Shown piece by piece: positions 1 through 5,191 of a stretch of DNA of 9,190 nucleotides. A program made the position numbers and the translations under genes. The notes below the pieces were generated by a model. That model saw only the letters and a list, made by a program, of their open reading frames with translations, did no database searches and had not been told where the DNA came from. Origin of the DNA: a candidate division NPL-UPA2 bacterium (GTDB taxonomy: Bacteria; Bacillota; UBA994). Every line of letters begins with the position of its first letter. Position 1 is the first letter of the stretch. The stretch is taken from assembly GCA_018725205.1 (NCBI GenBank), contig QLUB01000076.1:1-9190 (forward strand), read 5' to 3'.

Positions 1-252
1 CCGCACCACATCGCCCGCCGTGATTGTCTCTGCAGGGCGAGCTAATGTATAGCCGCCCTTTGCTCCCCGCTGCCCACTCACCAGTTTGGCACGGCGAAGG
101 TCCATAAATATCTGCTCTAGGTATTGCGCCGAGATGTCTTCCATCTCGGCCACAAGCCGCAACGGCACCGGCCCCTGCTCCCCGCGCATTGCCACTACCG
201 TCATCGCTCGCACGGCGTATTGGCCTTTAGTTGACAATCGTATAGCTGTCAC
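1..252 (-). CDS. Rrf2-family (IscR/CymR-like) transcriptional regulator, N-terminal part
   Basis: The first 84 codons are present; the gene runs off the left edge. The translation carries the Rrf2 winged-helix domain: RLSTKGQYAVRAM at the start, ISAQYLEQIFMDLRRAKLV in the recognition region, then RGAKGGYTLARP and ITAGDVVR. Rrf2 proteins such as IscR and CymR sense Fe-S clusters or cysteine status and often repress their own operon. The cysteines that would bind a cluster lie beyond the window, so IscR and CymR types cannot be separated here. The start is uncertain. An in-frame TAG at 256-258 limits the frame; GTG at 250-252 touches the AGGAAG ribosome-binding sequence, and TTG at 235-237 is far from it. 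The best-spaced codon, where relatives have Met1, is ATA at 241-243. It has its own promoter and a dyad upstream. The family call is strong; the start is not. Confidence 0.9.
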   Translation of the reverse strand, partial: MTAIRLSTKGQYAVRAMTVVAMRGEQGPVPLRLVAEMEDISAQYLEQIFMDLRRAKLVSGQRGAKGGYTLARPAETITAGDVVR

Positions 253-260
253 TTCCTAGC

Positions 261-285
261 ATACCCGATAAATTTAGTCGGGATT
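261..285. promoter_or_regulatory. IscR-box-like dyad upstream of the Rrf2 gene
   Basis: An AT-rich core TAAATTTA (269-276) is flanked by CCCGA (264-268) and TCGGG (278-282), preceded by ATA. As I recall it, the IscR type 1 box is ATA-SYYGACT-RWWWY-AGTC-RRS-TAT; by eye this site agrees at about 21 of 25 positions. It lies between the predicted transcription start (about 314) and the start codon (252), where a bound Rrf2 protein would block its own transcription. Autoregulation is inferred. Confidence 0.5.
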
Positions 286-290
286 ACCCC

Positions 291-319
291 CAAAAAAACC
301 CGAGTATTTTCCTCGGATT
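291..319 (-). terminator. Intrinsic terminator of the prmC transcript
   Basis: On the minus strand AATCCGAG (319-312) pairs with CTCGGGTT (304-297) around the loop GAAAATA, giving eight pairs including one G-U, followed directly by TTTTT (296-292). It begins 11 nt past the prmC stop codon and would end the rpmE-prmC operon. The promoter of the next gene starts transcription inside the 5' arm, so transcripts from that promoter would not form this hairpin. Confidence 0.65.
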
Positions 320-320
320 A

Positions 321-349
321 ATTGTACGCCTATAGAGGGTTAGTGTCAA
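321..349 (-). promoter_or_regulatory. Sigma-A-type promoter of the Rrf2 gene
   Basis: The minus strand has a perfect -35 TTGACA (349-344), a 17-bp spacer and a -10 TACAAT (326-321; five of six consensus bases). The -35 lies within the last codons of prmC. The predicted start point is near 313-314. The match and spacing are very good for the vegetative sigma factor. Confidence 0.75.
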
Positions 350-1247
350 GCGGTAGCCTTCCTCCGACAACGCGGTCGCGTCCGGCGAGGTCTTGGCGCA
401 CAAAGGTCTCGGTGAAGTGAGCTGCACGGAGGAATGTTTGCACTGCCTCCGCCTGTGTAGAGCCTACTTCTAAGAGCAGCCAGCCACCCGGATAAAGAAA
501 GTGGGTTGACTCGCTCGCGATGCGACGATAATACGCCAACCCGTCTTCGCCGCCATCTAGGGCTAGGCGCGGCTCGCGCTGGACTTCATCCGCTAGTGTG
601 TGAATTTCGCCGCTTGGTATATACGGTGGGTTAGCCGTGATCATCCAGAAGCGCATACCCTCTACTGCGGCAAATAAGTCCCCCGGTCTAAGCCGCACGC
701 GCGCGCTGACCCCGAGCTTCGCGGCATTGTCCGCGGCAACCGTTAACGCACCTGCGCACACGTCCGCAAGCCACATCGTAAGCTCCGGCGCCTCTGCGGC
801 TAGAGTCAGTCCGACACAACCGGAGCCGGTGCAGAGGTCGAGCAGTGCGGGCGGGGCGCACTTAGCACTTGGCACTTGGCACATAGTAGAGGAAGCTGCG
901 ATGTGCGATACGCTCTCTGTCCGCAGTAGCCGCAAGGCTTCCTCTACCAAGGTTTCCGTATCGGGGCGCGGGATTAGAACGGCTGGCGTCACGCGAAATT
1001 CCCGCCCAAAAAACTCGGTCTGTCCTACTATGTACTGGAGCGGCAGGCCAAGCGCGCGCTCCCGCAGAGCTTCGCGGTAGCGCGCCACTTCTTGCTCGCT
1101 TATTGTTCTGCCCGGATGGGTCAGCAGGCTAGCTCGGCTAAGTCCCGTCACAAATCGCAGCAGCAACTCCGCCTGCCAGTGAGCATCGCTAATGCCTGCT
1201 TGGCTTAACTCTGCCTTTCCAAAGTCCCATAGGGCCTTTATGGTCAC
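330..1247 (-). CDS. prmC: PrmC (HemK) release factor glutamine N5-methyltransferase
   Basis: PrmC transfers a methyl group from S-adenosylmethionine to the glutamine of the GGQ motif of RF1 and RF2 in the cytoplasm. The 305-residue product has the N-terminal helical domain, the conserved linker LPLQYIVGQTEFFGREF (about 68-84) and IPRPDTETLVEEAL (92-105), the SAM-binding DLCTGSG (137-143) and the catalytic NPPY (206-209). It starts with GTG, which overlaps the TGA of prfA in the 4-bp string GTGA, indicating translational coupling to its substrate's gene. There is no strong Shine-Dalgarno sequence of its own. Residues about 110-133 are odd: where relatives have a short linker, this protein has roughly 20 extra residues, partly encoded by a 7-bp tandem repeat. 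Catalytic motifs are intact, so it is probably functional. It ends in TAG, close to a terminator. Confidence 0.95.
   Translation of the reverse strand: MTIKALWDFGKAELSQAGISDAHWQAELLLRFVTGLSRASLLTHPGRTISEQEVARYREALRERALGLPLQYIVGQTEFFGREFRVTPAVLIPRPDTETLVEEALRLLRTESVSHIAASSTMCQVPSAKCAPPALLDLCTGSGCVGLTLAAEAPELTMWLADVCAGALTVAADNAAKLGVSARVRLRPGDLFAAVEGMRFWMITANPPYIPSGEIHTLADEVQREPRLALDGGEDGLAYYRRIASESTHFLYPGGWLLLEVGSTQAEAVQTFLRAAHFTETFVRQDLAGRDRVVGGRLPLDTNPL
858..882 (-). repeat. 7-bp tandem repeat inside prmC
   Basis: On the minus strand the unit GTGCCAA occurs twice and then as GTGCTAA, followed by GTGC, about 3.5 units in all. It encodes part of the extra segment CQVPSAKC between the PrmC linker and the SAM-binding motif. 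Seven is not a multiple of three, so the units are read in successive frames and a change in copy number would shift the reading frame. Confidence 0.8.
886..947. repeat. 11-bp inverted repeat inside prmC
   Basis: GTAGAGGAAGC (886-896) and GCTTCCTCTAC (937-947) are perfect inverted copies separated by 40 bases. On the coding strand the right-hand copy encodes the normal VEEA segment of PrmC; the left-hand copy lies in the extra insert beside the 7-bp tandem repeat. It may be a trace of how the insert arose. Confidence 0.6.
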
Positions 1248-2308
1248 TGCCCGGAACCTAGCTTCTCCATTTGGTCATGCGTAGTTAGGGCCGCAACTAT
1301 TTCGCCGATATCGCCGTCTAGGAATCCTGCCAAACGGTGGGTAGTGAGACCTATGCGATGGTCAGACACCCGGTTCTGGGGGAAATTATAGGTGCGAATT
1401 CGCTCGCTGCGATCCCCCGTACCCACTTGCCCGCGCCGAGCCTCAGATACTTCTGCGTCGCGCTTCGCCTGTTCCAGCTCTAGGAGCCTTGCCCTCAGCA
1501 CGCGCATGGCCTTTTCGCGGTTCTTAATCTGCGACTTCTCGTCCTGCATGCTCACCACCACCCCCGAAGGGTTATGCGTGATGCGTACGGCGGAGTACGT
1601 AGTATTTACGGACTGCCCTCCCGGCCCGCTCGAACAAAAGGTGTCGATGCGCAGGTCGTTTTGGTCAATCTCGATGTCTACTTCCTCGGCCTCCGGCAGC
1701 ACGGCGACAGTAGCGGTAGAAGTGTGAATGCGGCCGCTCCCCTCAGTCTCCGGCACGCGCTGCACGCGGTGTACGCCGCTTTCGTACTTGAGCTGGCTGT
1801 ACGCTCCTCTGCCCTCAATCAGAAAGATAACCTCTTTGTAGCCGCCGAGGTCACTTAGGGAGGCTGAGAGCAGCTCCGTCTTCCATCCCTGCCGCTCGGC
1901 AAAACGGCTGTACATACGGAAAAGGTCGCCCGCGAAAATCGCGGCTTCATTGCCTCCGGCACCGGCACGCACTTCCACAATGACGTTCTTTTCGTCGTTT
2001 TTGTCCTTGGGCAGCAGCAGAACCCTAATCTCTTCCTCTAAAGCGGCGGCAGCAGCCTTAAGGGAGTCTATCTCCGTCTCGAGCATGGCGCGAAAATCGG
2101 GGTCACTGCCAGTAAGTGCCTGCTTGGCTTGGTCTAGCTCCTGCAGCGTGCGCTCATAGCGATTAAAAGCATCGACTAGGGCGTTAAGCCCTGCCTGCTC
2201 TTTAACATATGTGCGCCACTCACTCTGGCGGGCGATCAGGGCGGGGTCGCTGACTAGGTCCGTCAGTTCATCGTAGCGTCGCTTGACCGCGCGCAGTTTC
2301 TCTAACAT
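1244..2308 (-). CDS. prfA: Peptide chain release factor 1 (RF1)
   Basis: RF1 recognises UAA and UAG in the ribosomal A site and triggers peptide release. The 354-residue product matches the family length. It has the N-terminal coiled region, GAGGNEAAIFA (116-126), the tripeptide anticodon site in RVPETEGSGRIHTS with PET (186-188) as the P-x-T of RF1 rather than the SPF of RF2, and the catalytic loop SSGPGGQSVNTT with GGQ (230-232). The downstream prmC encodes the enzyme that methylates that glutamine. The start is ATG with GAGGTG five bases upstream; it overlaps the end of yqhQ by 7 nt, and the yqhQ stop TAG lies just after the prfA ATG. The gene ends in TGA, which RF1 does not read. Confidence 0.97.
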   Translation of the reverse strand: MLEKLRAVKRRYDELTDLVSDPALIARQSEWRTYVKEQAGLNALVDAFNRYERTLQELDQAKQALTGSDPDFRAMLETEIDSLKAAAAALEEEIRVLLLPKDKNDEKNVIVEVRAGAGGNEAAIFAGDLFRMYSRFAERQGWKTELLSASLSDLGGYKEVIFLIEGRGAYSQLKYESGVHRVQRVPETEGSGRIHTSTATVAVLPEAEEVDIEIDQNDLRIDTFCSSGPGGQSVNTTYSAVRITHNPSGVVVSMQDEKSQIKNREKAMRVLRARLLELEQAKRDAEVSEARRGQVGTGDRSERIRTYNFPQNRVSDHRIGLTTHRLAGFLDGDIGEIVAALTTHDQMEKLGSGQ

Positions 2309-3198
2309 CGGTACACCTCACCCGGGTTGTTGTCAGGGCAAATTGCCCGTAGGGCTGTAATGGCGACTTCAATCTGGCTGTCATCAGGTTCGCGGGTAGT
2401 CGCCCGCTGTAAAACCATGCCAGGGGCAGTGAGAACCCTTTGCCAAGTGCCTTTGCCGCGCGCCGAGAACTTGATCACTTCATATGCTAGGCCTGCTACT
2501 AACGGCAATAGAAGCAGGCGGGTAATTATGCGCACCCACACATTAGGCCAGCCAAAGAAGGCGAATACGACGACGCTAGTCAGCATCACGACCAGCAAGA
2601 ACGACGTGCCGCAGCGCGTGTGAAAGCGCGAAGCGCGACGGACATTCTCTATGGTTAAGGCGTGCCCGGCCTCATAGCAGTTGATGGCTTTGTGCTCGGC
2701 GCCGTGATACTGGAAGAAGCGCCGCATGTCCGGCATATACGAAATTGCGGCTATATATATAGTAAAGATACTTAGGCGAATGACTCCCTCTAGGAGATTC
2801 GCCACCAGCGGCAATGCGTCGGTAAGACCAAACAACCGCAACAAAACCGTAGGCAGCAGCATAAAAAGCCCCACGGCGAGCGCGAGCCCGAGAAACACTG
2901 CCACGCCCACTGCGCTCTTGGAGAGCTCAGCTTCTTCGCCGCCCGACTCGTTCGCGCTGTACAGCAGAGCGTCAATGCCTACCGTTAGTGTATCGACAAG
3001 CGCCACGGCGCCGCGCACTATCGGGAGTCTAAACACCACATATCGCGAAGCGAGGGGCGCGGCCCTTTGCTGCTTGACGCTACACGTTCCATCAGGGCGA
3101 CGCACGGCAATCGCTTGCGCTCCGCTCGCACGGCGCATCAGCACGCCTTCCATTACCGCCTGTCCGCCAATTGCTTTTTCGGCCAAGCCCTTTGCCAC
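2302..3198 (-). CDS. yqhQ: DUF1385 (YqhQ) polytopic membrane protein
   Basis: This 298-residue protein belongs to the DUF1385/YqhQ family of Bacillota, whose biochemical function I do not know. It shows GGQAVMEGVLMRR near the N-terminus (11-23), a hydrophobic segment around 97-120, another around 131-155, the family signature FFQYHGAEHKAINCYE (161-176) with HGAEHK, RFHTRCGTSF (191-200), and two further hydrophobic segments around 198-216 and 224-240. The histidine, glutamate and cysteine residues have led to suggestions of metal binding, which is unproven. It sits between rpmE and prfA, as often seen in clostridia. The GTG start (3198) gives the usual distance to GGQAV. It lies in the last unit of a 13-bp tandem repeat whose GGGAGG directly abuts the GTG, so a TTG at codon 5 is an alternative start. 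Confidence 0.9.
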   Translation of the reverse strand: MAKGLAEKAIGGQAVMEGVLMRRASGAQAIAVRRPDGTCSVKQQRAAPLASRYVVFRLPIVRGAVALVDTLTVGIDALLYSANESGGEEAELSKSAVGVAVFLGLALAVGLFMLLPTVLLRLFGLTDALPLVANLLEGVIRLSIFTIYIAAISYMPDMRRFFQYHGAEHKAINCYEAGHALTIENVRRASRFHTRCGTSFLLVVMLTSVVVFAFFGWPNVWVRIITRLLLLPLVAGLAYEVIKFSARGKGTWQRVLTAPGMVLQRATTREPDDSQIEVAITALRAICPDNNPGEVYRC

Positions 3199-3232
3199 CT
3201 CCCTGTGCCACCTCCCTGTGCCACCTCCCTGT
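3194..3232 (-). repeat. 13-bp tandem repeat carrying ribosome-binding sequence at the yqhQ start
   Basis: Three perfect units of ACAGGGAGGTGGC (minus strand) are joined head to tail. Each holds GGGAGG followed by an overlapping GTG. The yqhQ start codon is the GTG of the last unit. The GTGs of the other two units lie 13 and 26 bases upstream, each in another frame. Extra units would lengthen the leader without altering the yqhQ frame. Confidence 0.85.
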
Positions 3233-3247
3233 GCCCACTACGCACAA

Positions 3248-3272
3248 GAAGCAGAGCGCGGTGCTCTGCTTC
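3248..3272 (-). terminator. Hairpin after rpmE, weak terminator or attenuator
   Basis: GAAGCAGAGC (3272-3263 on the minus strand) pairs perfectly over ten bases with GCTCTGCTTC (3257-3248) around a 5-nt loop. The following bases TTGTGCG are poor in T, so full termination is doubtful. Lying 8 nt past the rpmE stop, it could let part of the transcripts continue into yqhQ-prfA-prmC or protect the rpmE message. Confidence 0.45.
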
Positions 3273-3279
3273 GTGGGGG

Positions 3280-3486
3280 TTATTTATCAGCTAGGCCGTA
3301 CTTCTTCTTGAAGCGGTCTACCCGACCGCCCGCATCGGCAAACTTTTGCTTGCCGGTGAAGAAAGGATGGCATTTCGAGCAGAGCTCAACGCGCAGCTGC
3401 TTTTTTATTGAACCCGACTCGAAGGATTCGCCACATGCGCAGGTAACCAATGCCTTCTGATAGTTCGGGTGAATCTTCTCCTTCAC
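3280..3486 (-). CDS. rpmE: 50S ribosomal protein bL31, zinc-binding type
   Basis: bL31 bridges the large and small ribosomal subunits. The 68-residue product reads KEKIHPNYQKALVTCACGE at the N-terminus and has Cys16, Cys18, Cys36 and Cys39 (CAC and CSKC), the four zinc ligands of the zinc-containing form, then HPFFTGKQKFADAGGRVDRF, the classic family signature. I chose the GTG at 3486 because it aligns with the family N-terminus and has AGAGGTG at proper spacing. The reading frame stays open 159 bases further upstream, but that part resembles no bL31 and runs through the promoter. It is the first gene of the minus-strand operon and ends in TAA. Confidence 0.96.
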   Translation of the reverse strand: MKEKIHPNYQKALVTCACGESFESGSIKKQLRVELCSKCHPFFTGKQKFADAGGRVDRFKKKYGLADK

Positions 3487-3518
3487 GCTACACACCTCTT
3501 TTCTGAAACTACTTGAAT

Positions 3519-3547
3519 AGTATAGCACGCAGCCAGGCGGTGAGCAA
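3519..3547 (-). promoter_or_regulatory. Promoter of the rpmE-yqhQ-prfA-prmC operon
   Basis: On the minus strand a -35-like TTGCTC (3547-3542), a 17-bp spacer and a -10 TATACT (3524-3519) preceded by TGC form an extended -10 promoter. The predicted start near 3512 gives a leader of about 25 bases with AGAGGTG ahead of the rpmE GTG. The -35 is weak, offset by the extended -10. Confidence 0.7.
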
Positions 3548-3560
3548 GAAGAATTCGCGT

Positions 3561-3589
3561 GAAGCAAAAGGCTCCGTCCCTTTTGCTTC
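3561..3589 (-). repeat. REP-like palindrome, copy A
   Basis: A perfect 11-bp stem: GAAGCAAAAGG (3561-3571) and CCTTTTGCTTC (3579-3589), with the loop CTCCGTC (3572-3578). Read on the minus strand the loop is GACGGAG, as in copies B and C. It lies between the divergent rpmE and symporter genes, about 14 bp upstream of the rpmE -35. On the minus strand a further GAAGCA word precedes it, as in copy C. Confidence 0.85.
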
Positions 3590-3635
3590 TTCTTTGCTTC
3601 CAGCAGGAATTCGTGAGACTTCGGCGAATACTTCG

Positions 3636-3675
3636 TTAACTGCACCCATAGCGTGTAGTAATATAAGGGAGGGGG
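3636..3675 (+). promoter_or_regulatory. Possible promoter and ribosome-binding site of the symporter gene
   Basis: TTAACT (3636-3641) and TAATAT (3659-3664) are separated by 17 bp, each matching four of six consensus bases. The ribosome-binding sequence AAGGGAGGGGG (3665-3675) follows and ends 7 nt before the GTG start. The predicted transcription start near 3671 would cut into that sequence, so the ribosome-binding site is secure but the promoter is doubtful. Confidence 0.35.
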
Positions 3676-3682
3676 TCATTCA

Positions 3683-4936
3683 GTGAAACTTGCCAATCGC
3701 ATTCTCTACGGCCTCATTGTCGGCATCATCATCGGCCTGCTGTTGCACACCGCCCGCGACACTGCCTTCGTCAAGAACCTCATGACGTACCTCATTTCTC
3801 CCGTCGGCGACGCCTTTATCCGCGCGATACGCATGCTCGTTGTCCCGCTGGTGCTAGCTAGCCTAGTACTCGGCACTGCCAGCCTTGGCGACCTAAAAAA
3901 GGTAGGTCGCATCGGTGGCAAGATCATGTCGTTCTACCTCGTCACGACTGCCATCGCGATTATCCTTGGCATTACCCTGACCGTTATTTTCCAGCCTGGT
4001 CTGCACGCCGATGTGCCCAAGACGGGGGAGTTTAGGGCCGCTGCCGCCCCGCCCATCATGACCACCATCCTTGAGATGATTCCTGTTAACCCAGTCGACT
4101 CACTCGCCCGCGGTGCCATGCTGCAGATTATAGTCTTTGCGGTGCTGCTCGGCGTCGGCATCGCCGCCGTCGGGGATGTCGCCAAGCCCTTGCTGAAGGT
4201 CTTTGAGGGGCTCAACGAGGTCATGCTCCGCCTGACTACGCTGGTAATGCAGGTTGCGCCCTACGGCGTCGCCGCGCTGATTGCCCGCACGGTAATCAAC
4301 GTCGGCCCGGCCATTCTAGTGAGCTTGGCCATGTTTATTTTTGTCGTCTACTTAGGGCTAATTATCCACTTAGTTGTCGTATACGGTGGCATCACCAAGT
4401 TCTTTGGCGGAATCGGCTTCATTGAGATGCTTAAACGCATTTCCCCCGCCATGCTCGTCGCCTTTACCACCGCGTCCTCCGCCGCGACTCTGCCCGTTAC
4501 CCTGCAATGCGGCGAAAAGAACCTCGGCATCAAGAAGGAAATCGCGGCGTTCACTCTGCCGCTCGGGGCAACCGTCAATATGGACGGCACGGCTCTGTAT
4601 CAAGGTGTTTCCGTTGTCTTCTTGGCACAATTGCTTGGCATTGACCTGACGTTTAACCAAATGCTCACTGTCATTGTGTCTGCTACGCTTGCGTCTATTG
4701 GTACTGCAGGCGTCCCCGGCGCAGGCATGATTATGCTGGCCATGGTGCTTGAATCCGTCGGCATGCCGGTTTCCGCCATCGGCATCATAATGGGCGTTGA
4801 CCGCATCGTCGACATGGGCCGCACATGCATGAACGTAACAGGTGACCTCGCATGCACCCTAGCCGTAGCCCGCAGCGAGAACGCAGTCGACATGCCGACT
4901 ACCCTGCATACGACCCCGGGAGGCCATGCGGCGTAG
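3683..4936 (+). CDS. Sodium:dicarboxylate/glutamate-aspartate symporter (DAACS family)
   Basis: A 417-residue inner-membrane secondary transporter of the GltP/GltT/DctA family, importing acidic amino acids or C4-dicarboxylates with sodium ions or protons. It has the family features in order: about eight hydrophobic segments, the first hairpin motif SSAATLPVT (265-273), NMDGT (299-303) of the sodium site, the second hairpin GVPGAG (343-348), and the eighth-helix motif DMGRTCMNVTGD (377-388). By comparison with archaeal GltPh, Asp377, Arg380, Thr381, Asn384 and Asp388 correspond to the substrate- and sodium-binding residues Asp394, Arg397, Thr398, Asn401 and Asp405. The arginine favours aspartate or glutamate over neutral amino acids. 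GTG start with a strong GGGAGGGGG seven bases ahead; TAG stop followed by a terminator, so it is probably transcribed alone. Exact substrate not determined. Confidence 0.93.
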   Translation: MKLANRILYGLIVGIIIGLLLHTARDTAFVKNLMTYLISPVGDAFIRAIRMLVVPLVLASLVLGTASLGDLKKVGRIGGKIMSFYLVTTAIAIILGITLTVIFQPGLHADVPKTGEFRAAAAPPIMTTILEMIPVNPVDSLARGAMLQIIVFAVLLGVGIAAVGDVAKPLLKVFEGLNEVMLRLTTLVMQVAPYGVAALIARTVINVGPAILVSLAMFIFVVYLGLIIHLVVVYGGITKFFGGIGFIEMLKRISPAMLVAFTTASSAATLPVTLQCGEKNLGIKKEIAAFTLPLGATVNMDGTALYQGVSVVFLAQLLGIDLTFNQMLTVIVSATLASIGTAGVPGAGMIMLAMVLESVGMPVSAIGIIMGVDRIVDMGRTCMNVTGDLACTLAVARSENAVDMPTTLHTTPGGHAA

Positions 4937-4950
4937 GCAAGCGCAGGTAG

Positions 4951-4984
4951 AGAGGGCGGCACAAATGCCGTCCTCTTTCTTTTC
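4951..4984 (+). terminator. Intrinsic terminator of the symporter gene
   Basis: AGAGGGCGGC (4951-4960) pairs with GCCGTCCTCT (4967-4976) over ten positions with one G-U, around the loop ACAAAT, followed by TTCTTTTC (4977-4984). It starts 14 nt past the symporter stop. Confidence 0.85.
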
Positions 4985-5032
4985 GTCAATATTGCCCGGG
5001 AAATGACATGTAATGCAGCCACATTAGACAAG

Positions 5033-5065
5033 ATTCGACACAAAAAGGCGCGTAAGTTGTCGAAT
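5033..5065. repeat. 8-bp inverted repeat upstream of the ATPase gene
   Basis: ATTCGACA (5033-5040) and TGTCGAAT (5058-5065) are perfect inverted copies separated by 17 bases. They lie in the 255-bp gap between the symporter and the ATPase gene, about 65 bp upstream of the ATPase promoter. A second small palindrome, TGACGC-GGCG-GCGTCA, follows at 5075-5090. Either could be a protein-binding site; neither has a T-run, so they are not terminators. Confidence 0.5.
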
Positions 5066-5128
5066 TAACGTGATTGACGCGGCGGCGTCATCCCCATGTG
5101 CTTCTCGACAGGCCCCTCACTCTGCCTC

Positions 5129-5158
5129 TTGCCACTCTTGCATGTTGTAATATACAAT
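5129..5158 (+). promoter_or_regulatory. Promoter of the ATPase-radical SAM operon
   Basis: TTGCCA (5129-5134; five of six -35 bases) and TACAAT (5153-5158; five of six -10 bases) are separated by 18 bp. The predicted start near 5165 gives a leader of about 27 bases holding AGGGAG (5177-5182) nine bases before the GTG start at 5192. Confidence 0.65.
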
Positions 5159-5160
5159 AT
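5142..5160. promoter_or_regulatory. Operator-like dyad over the -10 of the ATPase promoter
   Basis: ATGTTGTAATATACAATAT has inverted half-sites TTGTA (5145-5149) and TACAA (5153-5157), extending to eight-base arms with one mismatch. It covers the -10 and the end of the spacer, so a dimeric repressor bound here would block transcription. No regulator gene is adjacent, and the AT-rich -10 contributes to the symmetry. Confidence 0.35.
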
Positions 5161-5191
5161 AGCGAGAAACTTGACTAGGGAGCTGATAATC

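Noticed and set aside
637..1080. Plus-strand reading frame opposite prmC
   Set aside because: It is a shadow of prmC: low-complexity, serine- and arginine-rich, with no family features. The same holds for plus-strand frames over prfA and yqhQ.
3194..3232. CRISPR-like array or phase-variable frame switch
   Set aside because: The 13-bp units have no spacers. The start codon is in the last unit, so unit gain or loss does not change the yqhQ frame.
3487..3645. N-terminal extension of rpmE
   Set aside because: The frame is open but runs through the predicted promoter and palindrome copy A, and bL31 proteins begin at the KEKIHPNY position, where a GTG has a well-spaced ribosome-binding site.
5096..5191. 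Longer ATPase start at ATG 5096
   Set aside because: The extra 32 residues would be encoded across the -35 and -10 of the promoter, and no ribosome-binding site precedes the ATG. GTG 5192 has AGGGAG and a family-like N-terminus.
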